Under the pieces are notes generated by a model that saw only the letters and a list, made by a program, of their open reading frames with translations, was not told the origin of the DNA and searched no databases. 64,000 nucleotides of DNA from Chelydra serpentina (Eukaryota > Chordata > Testudines > Chelydridae). This document shows, in pieces, positions 24,841-37,692 of the stretch. The stretch's first letter is position 1. Each line of letters begins with the position of its first letter. Both the position numbers and the translations under genes were made by a program. The DNA is taken from contig JBAIAC010000026.1 of assembly GCA_037349315.1 (NCBI GenBank), positions 25,883,501 through 25,947,500 of the forward strand, written 5' to 3'.

Positions 24841-26286
24841 AAAGGAAGATCATGAGGATTGCATCCCTGTCTCAGTATGTTCTAAAGAATGGCTACTCAT
24901 TTGTTGTAGGATTTGAGGGCCACCACTGCACCATTAAGCCAGCTGCTATTAAGAATACAGAGTATGTACTCTTACGATACTTGTTCATACCTCATTCTTG
25001 AATTCACTTATACGTAGGACCCAAGGGGAAGAGACTGTAATTGTCTACAGTACCTATTGAGCTACAAAGGATAGCAAAATCTTGTCAAAAATTAAATCTA
25101 TGTGCAAGGTATATTTATTTATTTTGGGGGAGAGAGGGCTGTCTACCTGATTTTCTGTTTCTTGCAATTATTCTCATAATCATATTTTATCCAGAATCCC
25201 TTTTATGGAACTACAAAAGTGGAAAATAGAATACATTTTCTGCCAGATTTCAGATAATAGCTCTAGGAAGAAGAATTTTTGACTTCCATAACAATAAGCT
25301 TGTGTTATCATTCTGAATCCTCTGAAGATGATTTCATGAGATCCACCCAAGCATCACATACTTTCCCATAAGCATCAGTTATTTTTGTCACGGATAGAAA
25401 TGTACAAATATAATCAGTGTATGCATAATTAACTACTCTGTAAAAAGCAATGTGCCACACATTTTGTGATGCACTCATACTAGTATTTTGGCAGAACAGT
25501 CATCCATTAGAGAACTTTGTGACCAGATCAGATATTTATAAAGAAACAGACATTTCAAATTCCATCTCCTTTCTTTTCCTTGCTCCAAAAATATTTGTAT
25601 TGTTGTTACATGTCTTTCATTCGATTTCTCCAATCTGGACTTCATTGTTTAATTTTGTGGAGTCAAAGAAACTACCAGTGAGAACAGGCAAATGTGTTTG
25701 TTGGAACAATTATAGCTGGAAATCACTGCTAATGAGATATTGAGCATTTTATTTCTAGTTTGAATTCAGCCTAGGTTGGGAGCAATCAAAAGTCCTTATC
25801 AAATAATAGAAGTAGTAATGAGCAGATGATGAGTAGATTACATTAGATTAGTAAAAAAAAACACCCCAATTTTTCTAAATTTATAATCAATAAAATAGAT
25901 ACCAGTTCTATTGTAGTATGGAGACCAGTATGAATACTTCATCACTTGCATTTAACATAAATATTGAAAAAAACCAAAGTCTATTCTACTAACCTTATTT
26001 CCTTATAAGGTATATTTACACTGCTGTTTTTGTAATGCACCTTTTTTTCTCCCATATTAAAGGAAAGTGATCTATAAGTCACTAATACCTTGGATTGCTT
26101 TTTTGGGAATGGCATGTCTTTTTAACCTTGCTCTCTTAAACTATTTAATGATTTTAGGGAAAAAAAATACAGTATTCTATAGTAATATTTAACTACAGCC
26201 TGATTTTGCCTTCCTTGCATTGTATAGTACCACAGTTATTTGCAAGTAGACCCATTGAAATTAAAGAGGGGACATGTTCAGAGAGA
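24841..26286. other. No gene seen
   Basis: No exon or bounded repeat recognised. Confidence 0.4.
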
Positions 26287-26430
26287 AAGGGTGACTCAGT
26301 ACTTAGGCCACCAACCTAGGACATGAGAAAGTCCATATTCAAATCTCTGCTCTGTTACAGAATTCTTCTGTGACCACTTTGTGCCATCTGTAGAATGTGA
26401 TAAGAGTATTTCCCTGCTCTCTCAGGGCTG
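26287..26430 (+). repeat. MIR-type SINE (degraded)
   Basis: A tRNA-like head (gtgactcagtacttaggcc, then attcaaatctctgctctg) is followed by the core-like stretch gtgaccactttgtgcc and atctgtagaatg. Sense orientation, weakly preserved. Confidence 0.5.
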
Positions 26431-26543
26431 GGTTAGAGTTTCCCAAGCAGGAGACAGTTTAGCATTTTATCCAGTCTTATACTGTGCATGTTTTGTCTGT
26501 CTTGTTAGAACTGTTCTTTCAGTAAAGATGGCAGCTTATATCT

Positions 26544-26546
<3 letters not shown>

Positions 26547-26577
<31 letters not shown>
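26547..26577. repeat. (TG)n microsatellite
   Basis: About 15 uninterrupted TG units. Open frames across it encode only VCVCVC and are not genes. Confidence 0.95.
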
Positions 26578-26581
<4 letters not shown>

Positions 26582-27193
26582 ACAGAATATCTTGTGATAT
26601 ACTTTGTGGCTTTGGACAAGCCGCTCAAAACTCAGTAACTAAAGAGTATGAAAATCATGTGAGGTATATATTTTACCCCCATTTTAAAGTTGGAAAAACT
26701 GTGTTTAACACAGGCATCACTGCTGTTGACAGAAAAGTTCAGAGTTCAAAGCATGTGTAGTGATGACAGTGTACTAAACATTGCTGAACAACGTGACTTT
26801 AGCTGTTTACGGGTAATACACAGCTGGGGCCTGGTTTCAAACAGGTTTGACAAGTAATGGGCTAAAATTCATTTTTGTTTTGAGAGATCCCTGTTCTTGA
26901 AGAGGTTGGGGTGAAAAAGAAAGATGAGAATATTAGTTATATTAAGTATTTCCAGAGCAACATCATAGAGAAAGAATTGAAATAAAGGATTGGAGAACTT
27001 CTGGAAGCTCTATATACACTAGAGGGTCCTATGACTTAATCATTTCAAAATAAAGCCGTATATGACATGACAAATGTTATAACCTGTGTTCTACTTTTCC
27101 ATTATCATTTTGGATTGATTCTATGACACTTTCAGTGTATTAGTTGTAAACATACAAAACATCTTTTTCTCTCTCGCCATATGAAGACTTAGC
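26578..27193. other. No gene seen
   Basis: Nothing recognised apart from a MIR-like phrase near 26670-26720 (cccattttaaagttgg) that is too short to call. Confidence 0.4.
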
Positions 27194-27294
27194 GGGAGAC
27201 TTTGAAAAGTTCAAACGGGAGTTAGGTGCTCAACTGCCATTGAGAGTCAATGAGTTGGGTGATTATTTCGCCTGTGTCCCTTTGAAAATCTCCC
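27194..27294. repeat. Palindromic dispersed repeat
   Basis: Outer arms gggagactttgaaaa and tttgaaaatctccc, inner arms ttaggtgctcaactgccatt and gagtcaatgagttggg. An imperfect palindrome of about 100 bp, as expected for a short MITE. Confidence 0.65.
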
Positions 27295-27761
27295 TTCAGC
27301 CATTTGGATACAGCAAAGGGATACCTTTAGAAGTAGCCTGAACCTTGCCTCGCAAATTTACACTTACAAGTTTTGTACATATAAAAATAGAATTTCTACC
27401 ACCGACTGAGTAGTTAGATGATTATCAGATCAATCCAGAGGCATAGATATAGCGTTTCTACCTGTAAACAGTTGTGCATGCAAAACATGTGGATGCTAAA
27501 TTGGGAGGCTGCTCTTGAGAATCCATCCCATTATGTTTCAGTATGTACAATACAGTACTTCCTCCTTAACATTCATTTGGCTGGCAGTCTGGAAAATGAC
27601 AGCAATCTAAGAAGATTAAATTTTTTTTCCACTACTACTTTATTTGATGACTGTCATGCCTTGGAGATTCTAAGTGCTTTGTGCTGGTTGTCACAGACTC
27701 ATGATGAATGCTATGAAGCTGCTAGGTAAATACTGACAATTCTATAAACCTTAATTACTGT

Positions 27762-27860
27762 ACAGTCCCCACTCAGGACTTTCTTAGGAAGAGCTCCCTT
27801 TAGCTGCAGTGGGAGTTTTCCTGAATAAAGACCAAAAATTAAAGTATCAGGCCCATAGAG
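27762..27860. repeat. Palindromic dispersed repeat
   Basis: cactcaggactttcttaggaag and ctgcagtgggagttttcctg, followed by atcaggcccat. Degenerate inverted halves of the gactt-cagtggga type. Confidence 0.4.
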
Positions 27861-30254
27861 TATATTGATATATTTTATACCTTTTAATTGTTAAGACTTT
27901 CACAAAGCAGTTTTGAATATATTTGGGAGTATATTTAGTGTTGAATCATGCCTGCCCTGCAGTGGCATGCTAGGAGAATTAAGCACAGGAGATGTCGCTC
28001 CTCTCCCCCACAGATGAGCAAGGCATAAATTGGTTCCCAGTGCTAGAGGTGTGGAAAAAGCTAGCACTGCTGGCAATACTAGGTGCTCTAGAGAGGGCAT
28101 TTTGTGGTGGGTGAGGGATGGACTATAACCTTAGAACTCCCGCACATCATGTACTGGGATAGCTGAGTGTTGGTAGAACTCTGGTTTCATCTCAAACCGT
28201 TTTTGCAAGGGGCGTCTCTTCCCATGCTACCTCCCTTTAAAAGGCCACGACCACTTGGGCAGTGCAAACCCACACCCTCCCTGGAGCTACTAAGATTCTG
28301 TGAGCCATAATTGATCTCTTGGTTTCTTCTCACAAGATGATACTTCTAAAGCCTTTGAAATATTTCTGAATCTATTTAGTTAAGTAGAAATAGGACAAAT
28401 ACAATTGATGTTCAACTATATTGTCACCTTGAAGCACTTAACAGATGCAAATTGTATAAAGAACAATTTTGAGTTCTTGGTAGTGTGAAAAATCTTTAGC
28501 TGCTGTAATAAATTTTGTTGTCACGTTATATAGGTTAAATGACTAATGATGGAAGTGTGTTCTTATTCATGAAAGCAGCTGCTGAGGAGTGTGTTGTCCT
28601 AAGATATACCTTCCTGTCTGTTGAGCTGACAACCATGAAATGATGAAATCAAGCTCCTGTCCTTCAGTGTTGCTTACAGTTAAAACTGTCACACACTTTT
28701 TAAAAAAGGCTGTCAAAGAAAGAGCCATAGTTCTGACATAATGTGGAGAACAAGCACTTTCAAATCTTAAACTATAGACAGTGTTAAATGCTGCAGTTCA
28801 GAGCATTTTTCACTTCCTGTTTTATTTTTCACTCCTCTTGGCTTTTTTTAAAGCCTCTCTTGGACATTTCATGCCAACTTTAAAAAAATTAATAAGCCAA
28901 GGCATTACAGCAATTAATTTAATGTTACTCGCCTTTCTGAAATAAGCCTCAGGGATTGAAAGAAGCATCACTTTTAACTACTCAGTTTTTAAAATAAAAA
29001 TTAAAAGTAGATTGGACTAATACTGGTTTGGGACATCTTTGGTGCTTGTTGGAATTCTTTGGAGGTCTGAAAGGTAAGGTGCCTTGCTAACCCTGGCAAA
29101 CACCAAAACGAAACTTAGTCATTTCATGCTGTTCTAATGCTGTCGTGCTGCAGTGCAAGTACATGGACCTTTCAGGATCTGCCTCCAACACCTATGTTTT
29201 GAAATGTCATTTTCCATTCAAAATCTGTTGTGCATTCACACTCTCTTTGTCTTTGAATATTTTAATTACTTGGGATGGGTATCTTGGCTTCTCTATATTT
29301 TTCATTTTAAAGGCAATCCCTTCAGTACTGTAGAAGTGTAGACATATGTCTATTGATCAGTCACGTGAAAGGTGTGCTGATGAATCTGCACATCCTAGAT
29401 ACCCAAAGTAAATAAAAGGAAGCCCTTTTGTTTCAATGACTTAGATATGTTCAGTGGTATCAGTGAGGTTAAGTGTATATTTTTTATTTGTACAATATCT
29501 TGAAAAACAATATAGATGAAAGATCTGGTTGGTACACAGTTGACCTTATGTATATCACTAATAATAATACAGTGACTTTAATATATAATTGATTGTTAAT
29601 TTACATTAAATATTTATCTGGATCTTTATAAAATTTGAAAGCTATGTTTATAAAGCTATATTTGTATCGCTTCAGAGATATTGGAGATTAGATTACTCAC
29701 TTAATTGGATTACTTAACAAATATTGATTAGCATTTTTAGCAATCAACATTAAAGACATTTAATATATCATTATCTTTTAAATTTTAATTAACTGTTTAA
29801 ACATTGCTTCGAAGTTTAAAGTTGCCAAGACTATAATTACATTATTGCCTGTGTAGTTTTGAACTAATTATACAACATTCCTATAGACTTGATAAACCAC
29901 AAAATGTATTCTTTTAACAATCAATTCCTATTAACTTACTTTTTGTTAAAACCAAATTAGTTTAATTTGAAATACCATAAGCGTGATACACAAATCTTTC
30001 CATACAACAGTGATTCTGTTCCTGCTGCACATGGTGATTTCCAGATGTTTAGCTGGACAGACAGTAGAAAAGACTTTAAAACTAACATAATGATGAGCCC
30101 TAAAAAAACAAAGTCACTTGAGTTGCTGGCCTGCAGACATTGAGGCCTGATATGAATTCCATTTGAAATTAATGTAGAAAGACCTATTGACTTGAAAGGC
30201 CCAGATCAGCAGCTGGAATAAAGTGTCATAGCTGCATTGATTTCAGCTGCACTG
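27861..30254. other. No gene seen
   Basis: No exon recognised. 28840-29000 and 29560-29960 are AT-rich with several TTAATTA-type motifs and no repeat hallmarks. They are candidates for conserved non-coding sequence, untested. Confidence 0.4.
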
Positions 30255-31094
30255 TAGGGGTTGCCAGCATTTTGGAAGACAGGATTAGAATTCAAAATGA
30301 TCTTGAAAAATTGGAGAATTGGTCTGAAATCAACAAGATGAAATTCAATAACGACAAATTCAAAGTACTACACTTAGGAAGCAAAAATCAAATGCACAAC
30401 TACAAAATGGGGACTAACTGGCCTAGGCAATACTATTGCAGGGAAGGATCTGGAGGAACAGTGGATCACAAATTGAATATGAGTCAACAATATAATGCAG
30501 TTGTGGAAAAAAAGCGAATATTAACATTATATATAATATTATATAAAAATCGCAGGAGGTAACTGTACCACTAGACACAAGTGAGACCTCAGTTGGAGAA
30601 TTGTATCCAGTTTTGAGCACCACTCTTTCAAGAAAGATGTGGACAGAGGAGAGAAGAATAAAAGTTATAGATTTTTTTTTTATTTTTTTTTTTTTACAAA
30701 TTCTAACCTATAAGGAAAAGTTGGAAAATAATCCCTGTGTATGCATAGTCTTCAGAAATAAACATTGAGGGGCGGGGGAGACCTGATACCATGTTCAAAT
30801 ATACTAAAGGCTGTTATGAAGAGGATGATGATCAATTCTTCTACATGTCCACTGAAGATAGGAAAAGAAATAATCAGCTTAATCTGCTGGGAGATTTAGT
30901 TAGATATTAGGAAGCCCTTTCTAACTATAAGGATAATTAAATACTAGAATAGGTTACACAATCCCTGTCATTGGTGGTTTTTAAGAACAGGTTAGACAAA
31001 CACTTGTCTGGGATGAGCTGGTCTTTCTCTCAGTGTGTAGGGGGATGGACTATTTGTGCTGTCTAAGTCCCTTTTACATTTCTGTGGTTCTGTT
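30255..31094 (+). mobile_element. CR1 LINE 3' end
   Basis: Same subfamily as the copy at 6.4-8.0 kb, but 5'-truncated just after the catalytic box. The first readable segment is DRIRIQNDLEKLENWSEINK at 30280. The rest of the RT C-terminus follows in broken frames, then the 3' untranslated part (gatgagctggtct, atttctgtggttctg). The copy carries an insertion of A/T-rich bases near 30670-30700 and lacks a clean terminal repeat. Dead. Confidence 0.88.
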
Positions 31095-31589
31095 TTACTC
31101 TGAATTTCATATACATTGTTCTTCCGAAGTCTTTTATTTTCCTTTCAGTAAAAATGAATTATATAATATGGTTTAACCCAGAGGAAACAATTGATCAGAT
31201 TTCCAAATCAGAATGACCTTAACTTGTGGATATTTCTACAAAGTGTATAGGAAAAGGAATAGTTTTTTTTCTTTAGTGTCATAATAAGATGATTGATGAT
31301 AATGTACACTTGCACAGTTGATGAAAGTTAAAACTAATCTTGCAGGCTCAGGGCTTTACAGAAGATTTCCTTTGGCTAGAAATTCCCAGATTACTTTGGG
31401 GTTAAATCATTAAAAGCTCTAATATTTTATAATAAAATACATTTAAACTGGCATTGGAAAAAATATAATGCACTGCATTTCTATAGTGTTGTTACATAAT
31501 TTATAAAGATTCCCAAATAAATGTGTGGGGTTTTTTTAATTACTGGCTTACAAAAGTTGACTTGTTGACTTCATTTGAGTTGCTATGAG
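31095..31589. other. No gene seen
   Basis: No recognised feature. Confidence 0.4.
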
Positions 31590-31799
31590 GCAGATTTTCA
31601 AAGACATTTAAACACCTAAGGTAGAGATTGATGCCTAGTGGGATTTGCAAAAGTTCCTAAGCAAGTTAGGCACCTATTTGCATCTGAAACCAATGAGACC
31701 TAGGTATCTAACTCACTTGGGCACTTTTGAAAATGCCACTAGGCGCTGATCGCCATCTTTAGGTGTCTACATACTTTTGAAAATCTGGCTACTTATCTG
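31590..31799. repeat. Palindromic dispersed repeat (long copy)
   Basis: Left end gcagattttcaaagacat and right end catacttttgaaaatctgg are inverted. Internal phrases ttaggcaccta and taggtgtcta repeat the pattern. About 210 bp, which suggests a doubled or fuller copy of the 27.2-kb repeat. Confidence 0.62.
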
Positions 31800-32117
31800 T
31801 ATTCAGAGATCTGTCTTTAGACTCTTACGTTGAAGTATCTTGGCCTTGATATTTCATGGTGAAAGCCATTTTTCCTAAATCCCTAGAATTCATCTGCCAA
31901 AATTATTCACATGAATTATTTGTTGCATTTTTCAGACTACAGAATATAAAACTGGCATTCTAGCTAAAAAGTACAAATTGTCAAATGCAAGATAGATAAT
32001 AAGATTGGGGATGCCAACCTGCACACATTGTCTTGAGAAGCTGTGTTTCTAGCAACAAAGCAGGAGAGTGGGAGCCAAGTTCTCTTTATTTTATTTTATT
32101 GTATTGTATTTTACTTA

Positions 32118-32185
32118 GTTAATTGCAATAATGCCCAATCAGGACCTCATTTTACTAGGTGCTGTACAGACACAGAACAAAAAAA
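32118..32185 (-). repeat. SINE tail fragment, antisense
   Basis: tgcccaatcaggacctcattt, then aggtgctgtacagacac, is the reverse complement of the 3' tail phrase of the SINE type at 19.3 kb. Confidence 0.55.
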
Positions 32186-32235
32186 TAGCTTTTTGAGGTA
32201 GGGACTAACTAAGTATTCTTTATTATTTCATTGCT

Positions 32236-32400
32236 CTGCCTCTGTTGTACTGTTTAGCCTCGGGCAAGTCACATAATCTCGCTCTACCTCAGTTTTGTGA
32301 TAATTATAATTATCTATTTTACAGGAGTATGTGAAGTTTAATTAATTTGTATAGGTTCTTGAATGAAATGCAGGATATGTGAAACATTGCTGTAACACTA
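32236..32400 (+). repeat. MIR-type SINE core
   Basis: Contains cctcgggcaagtcacataat and ctacctcagttttgtgataat in the MIR order. The tRNA-like head is missing. Confidence 0.7.
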
Positions 32401-33861
32401 CAAACAGGTTCAGTAGATCTATGCCTGGTTAACTGTATTCAAATCTCTAGCTTTGTATGAAACTATTTAGCACATTACATTGTATTCTGTGGTTAACTAG
32501 AAATAATACTCATGTTTAAAGTGATATGCACGGAGACTCCGCAAAGACACTTCTTAGGCTGCAAAAGCACTGTGTGAAGTATTAACAATGGAAATATTAT
32601 AGTGTAAGAAAGAGTAAACTAAAAATGTTCCCCATAGATACATTTCACTTCAATCATTAAGAAGAAAATGACTACATTCCTTACTTGGAATAATGAGTTA
32701 TACTGATTGTCATTATAGTATGCTACAGGAAAATGATAAGAGGCAGCTTGAGAATACAATACTAATGCAATGTTTTCTTAATCAAATATTTTGTAATTGA
32801 TTGCCTGTGGCAAAGGAAGCAAAATCTTTAATAAGATATGATGCATTTTATACCTGTCTCCGAGGACAGATGTTAGTTATGCCAGCTTCATAACCTTCCC
32901 TTTGGATGAAAAAATATGACAAATATTCTATCACAGTCATTAGCAATTTTATTCTGAATAGACACCAGGACATGCTGAGTTTATTAATATGCAGACTATG
33001 GTATTACCCATAAGATAACATTTCAGTTATTGTATTCTTATATTCTAGAATGTATGACTAGATTATTCATAATCAGTCACAATGTTGTAGCCCATCTCAA
33101 ATGAAAAATCATTTACAGTGGTCACTGTTAAGAACTCAGCATTTAACTGGGATCGCACACTGAGGTATACCACATTATTTTCTTCTACTTAGCCCCTATA
33201 TATTTATTTCTTACTCTATCTAATAAAACACACATGTAGGAAAGTAATTTTGATATATACATATAAACTATTCCCTCCCTATCAGCTCCAGCTCTGAGGC
33301 TATTAAATGGTTTATTACCATGCATAGGCTTTGTCCTACGCTCAATAGCAAGCTGCAAGGTTTTACCTGAGTGCAAAGATACCTCTCATTAAAGATTTTT
33401 ACTTGGGATGAGATATAGGGAAGAATTAGCTTGTCTCTTTCATCGGCAGGCGCACAAAACTGAGAGGAAAGGGAAATAAAACTCATTTCAGTATGTACAG
33501 CGGGAGCATTTCTTATTTCTGCTGATGGCTGCCACATCTTTTCAGTGGGAACAGCTGGTATCTAAATGGCTTCTTCAGCTAAAACAATGTCTATCTCGCT
33601 TTAAAATTTCAGCAGGAAGCTGCTGTTTCATCATTTAGTCATGTCACATACTTATAGTGCTGTGTTTTCGTAGCGTTTGAGAAACAAAAATGAATGAAAA
33701 TTGATGCACTGTATGTCTTGATGGCAGTGAATATACAGTTATGGTTAGTCATAAACTTGGAATCCATTGTAAATTATACAAACAGAATCCCGAACATCAT
33801 TTTAAAACTCTAAATTAGAACAATTAGAAAGCCTACAGCAAATATGTCCCAATGCAGCAGA
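32401..33861. other. No gene seen
   Basis: No exon or repeat recognised. Confidence 0.4.
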
Positions 33862-33979
33862 GCATTTATACACATGCCTATCCTTAAGCTCCTTAACAGT
33901 CCTGTTGAAATCATTGGAACTGCTCATGTGCTCTAACTTATTCAGGCACTTGCTCAAAAACTTTGCTGAATCAGGGCCT
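33862..33979. repeat. Palindromic dispersed repeat
   Basis: acatgcctatccttaagctcc and caggcacttgctcaaa flank a ttgaaatcattggaa centre and end with gctgaatcagggcc. Degenerate member of a family also seen at 37.6 kb. Confidence 0.48.
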
Positions 33980-35299
33980 ATATGGCTGCATGTATTTTAT
34001 AGTAACTTTTGCTCTAGATGCTGGAATATTTCTGCTTGAAAATTTCAAATCGAAAATGAAATGTGAAAAACAGAAGCAATATCTTGTTCAGAGCCACAAG
34101 GGAATTGAGTGATGAAGATTAAACACAGGACAAAGGTCAAATTAAAACAAGGGCATACTATTATCCCCTTCACTTAATGACCACGTGTGTACAACAGGAT
34201 TTCTTAACCTAAGTGCCTGGTTTTCCTTTCCATAGTTTTTATACTTGGAAGTCAACATTAATATTTAATAAAAGCCAATGCTGTGCTTTTGAAATGGAAA
34301 GTACCAAAATACGTTTATTAATATAAGCTGAATAAAAGCTACAATCTACGAAAAGGGGAAACATTCCTTCTCACTTGGAGCTTAGACTCCCCTTCCCATA
34401 GGGATTTTAATTCATCAGACTATGTTTGGACATACCCAAGCCTTGCATTAGTCATGCAAGTGTCATGTGTTTGCTACAAACATTGTTTTCAAGGAGTCTC
34501 CTAAAGTAGACAGAAAGAGAGAGAGAATGAGGTGCACAGCTCTTAGCAGACCATATGGCCAAAATGTAGCCTCCACAACTCCAGTTCTTTAAAGGGTGAT
34601 GTCACTCCCTTATTTTCTTTGACCCACATTTGTAGAAAAGCCCGGGTCTGGGATATTTATACCCCAGTGTGGATTTACTTAAAAATAATAACTAGGGTTG
34701 AGTGAAGAAATCTAGGGATTCCCGAAAAAGAGCCTAGTGTAACAAGAGTAAGTCCTGTCCCATGCTCATGACATCTCAGAGGAAATGTAGGTTGTCTTCA
34801 TCCATTAGCAGGGATTTAGTAGAAAGGATTAGCTGAGTTGTTGAATTGGGCTGTAGATACTTTCAGTGAACCCGGGGTTGGGAAGAGTCAGGGTCAAATA
34901 AGTCCACACCCCAAAAACCAATAGTAATGACAGTGGGGCAGTAGACTGGTCCTCCAGATCTTTGTGACTAGCAACTCCTCCCTCCTAAGAGACACCCAAC
35001 TGGTGTCAGTGGTGGTTGGGTGGCTGGAGCCAAATCACAACTTCCAAAGAGCCACAGCTATGTATGTTTTGAATGCTGGGGATACACGATTGCCAGTGGA
35101 AGCTGGACAATTATACTCTGACCGTCTCCCTTCCCTCCCATGCTCCCAGTGCTGCTGCTGGACTCTTCTCCCACTCTGTCCCTACCCATAGTAAAGATGG
35201 ACTCAGGTCTATCTTGCTCTCTCTCTCTCCTCACCCATGCCTTCTTTGACCTCCATGGGCTGGTGCTCGTTGCTTTTTGTACTGTATTATATGGCCTTC
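33980..35299. other. No gene seen
   Basis: No exon recognised. Part of the 153-codon minus-strand frame at 35058-35519 lies here. Its upper part overlaps the end of the LINE at 35.3 kb in another frame. Confidence 0.4.
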
Positions 35300-36975
35300 C
35301 AACATCTTGACAGATGAAAGTAGATGTGACAAAGTCTGTCAGTGGTATGGGGAAAGAGCCTGATGTGCGAGCGGCAAACCTTCCCACAGTGGCTATAGGT
35401 CCACTTAACAGATGGAAGTTGAAGCATACTCTTCTTCTTTGGTCACCTGTGGGCCTCAGCCTGGGCTCTCTGGTGGCTTTCCATGGTGAATGCATCAGTC
35501 TTAACTCGGCTTCTCCCAACTGAACGATTGTGGGCAGGATTTTCCCAGTTGTCAGGGGGAATATTGAATTTCTTCAGGCCTTGCTTGACCTTGTCGCTGT
35601 ATCAGATCTTTGGCCTTCCTCTGCATCGTGGGCAGTTGTTAAGTTGGCCGTAGAGCATAGCCTTTGGCAGATGATCTTGAGGCATGTGCTCCACATGTCC
35701 CAAACGGCAAAGCCTGTGAACATCCAGGATAGTCTGCATAGACTGTAAACCAGTTCTCTCAAGGATCTCATTATTGGTGATCCATTGCTACCAAGTAACT
35801 CCAAGGATTTCTCTAAGACTGCTGAGGTGAAAACTGTTCAATCACTGCCCCTGCTCAGAGTACGTAACCCAGCTTTCCTAACCATAAAGGAGGGTTTTGT
35901 GTTTGTTTGTGTTCATGATTTGCAACTTTTTGTTCTGAACACGTGAGGTAAGTTTGCCAAAGGTAACAGAAGCTTGCTAATTCTAGCATCAAGATTCAAG
36001 TATCAAGTATCAAGGTTCAGTGAGCTGTTAAGAATAGATCTGTGATAGTAGAAGTGATCCACATTGTCTAGAACTTCATTATTGACATAGATTTTGGGTG
36101 GAATGTTGGTACCTTGTGACATAACAACTGTTCTCTTGATACTGATTAACATGCCAAATTTGGGGCATGCTTCAGAAAACGTATTCATCATGACCTGCAG
36201 TTCATCAGGTGAATTAGAGGCAAATTAAGAGTCACCTGTGAAAAGCAGCTCCCAAATAGTAAGCTGGGTGACATGCCTTTTGCTCTGGAATCATCTGATC
36301 TTAAACAAGTTGCCATCCATCCTTAATTCAGTTAGTACACCAGATTCATCATTTCCAAAGGTGTATTTAGGAAGAATAGAGAAGAAGATGCTAAAGTCAG
36401 TGGGTTCTAAAGTGCAGCTTTGCTTCATACCAGTATCAATATTAAACTCAGATGATGTTTCATTTTCATACTGGATGGTTGTCTTCATTTCCTCATGGAA
36501 CTCCTTGAGTAGGGAGAGAACCTTTTGTTTTCAACAGGATCTTATGGATACCATTCCTGCTCACTGTTTCAAAGGCCTTTTGTAGCTTAATGAATGCTAC
36601 ATAGAGAGGTGCCTGTTGTTCATGGTTATTTTGTTGCAACAAGTGTGATGCGAAGGACATGTCAGTTGTGGAGGGTCCAACTCTGAACCCTCACTGGCTC
36701 TCAGGGTAGACTCTCTCAGCAAGGACTTGGAGTTTTTTCAACAGGACCCTTGCAAGCACCTTGCCGACCACTCTGAGCAACTATATCCCTCGATAGTTAT
36801 TGCAGTCTGCTCTGTCCCCCTTATTTTTATATGGAATAGAGTAATGATCTTTGCATCTTTCAGATCCTGGGATATAAGGCTTTCTCTCTTTCTTTTCAAG
36901 CCAGCAAATATTCATTGCAGTGTAATTCCCTCTGCAAGGTATGAAATGCCCTGCAGAACAGGTGGGATTTAATTG
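35300..36975 (-). mobile_element. Non-LTR LINE (jockey/RTE-like), RT to C-terminal zinc finger
   Basis: Read on the minus strand from 36975 down. Pieces in order: SQDLKDAKIITLF; GTEQT; a VVGKVLARVL segment; FRVGPSTTDM near 36690; AFETVSR; LLKEFHEEMKTTIQY; then a palm box where the family has ADD and this copy reads LLFTGDS-stop. Next come SEACPKFGMLISIKRTVVMS, LGHVEHMPQDHLPKAMLYG near 35680, and finally a C-terminal finger-like SHCGKVCRSHIRLFPH near 35400. The domain order is that of a LINE ORF2 with a terminal zinc finger. It has multiple stops and frameshifts and a ruined catalytic box. The clade cannot be fixed without a tree; a relative lies at 63.4 kb. Confidence 0.82.
36003..36488 (-). 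pseudogene. LINE RT palm/thumb fragment
   Basis: Two open pieces (36291-36488 and 36003-36191) separated by the destroyed palm box. The first ends LTELRMDGNLFKIR; the second begins MMNTFSEACPKFGMLIS and ends with a VDHF-Y-L-like stretch. Both are internal parts of the LINE ORF2 described above. Confidence 0.8.
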
Positions 36976-37577
36976 TTACTGCCAATGGTATTGCAGGAAA
37001 CCAGCATTGCGAATAATAGGTATCACTGAGGCAACTCCTAATATATATGCAGACTTTTTTGTAAATTCTAAATAAAATATCCTGGGCTATTGTATTGAAT
37101 GGTGAATCCTCTGCGTTGCAATGTAGTCTCCTCTTAGAGATGCTGCATATGAATATGAGCACATCACTTGTGCATCAAGATTTAGCGGCATTAATCCACC
37201 AAACTGGAGCCCCCGTCATAAGCAAATACAAGCAGAATTTATTTTCACAAGGGGAAATTACTAACATTTATTTTATTCATTTATTTGGATTTCAAATAAT
37301 AAAAATATGATATCTAAGACTCTAGGCACTAGGGTCTAGGATCACTAGTAACATAATAAAATCCCAGCCACATTAAGTAATCATGTCAACAGGAATTCAG
37401 TGAGACACCATATGGGGGGGAACTACAGTCACAGTAAAAAAAAATAGTTCAAGGGTGAGCTGGACAAATTACAGGGGGTGGAGGGAAACAGGACATACAG
37501 AAATATGCTTCCTAACTAGACTTCTGTAGGTATTGTGGTGATGAGCTCTAGTCAAACACTTACAAACATTTTAATTT
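36976..37577. other. No gene seen
   Basis: No exon or bounded repeat recognised. Confidence 0.4.
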
Positions 37578-37668
37578 TGAGCATGTGAATAGTCCCAGTT
37601 ACTTCACTGGGACTACTGATGCTTAAGGCTAGATGTGTATATGTACTTTGTGGATTGGGGCCATAATG
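37578..37668. repeat. Palindromic dispersed repeat
   Basis: gcatgtgaatagtcccagtt and cactgggactactgatgctt are inverted around a 6-bp centre, followed by tttgtggattggggccat. Member of the ctcatgagtagtccc type. Confidence 0.55.
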
Positions 37669-37692
37669 AACCATGCTTGAAATGAGAGGGGT

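Noticed and set aside
26381..26760. ORFs across the (TG)n run
   Set aside because: The VCVCVC composition is produced by the microsatellite.
35058..35519. 153-codon minus-strand ORF
   Set aside because: Its upper part overlaps the LINE C-terminus in another frame and the rest has no family features.
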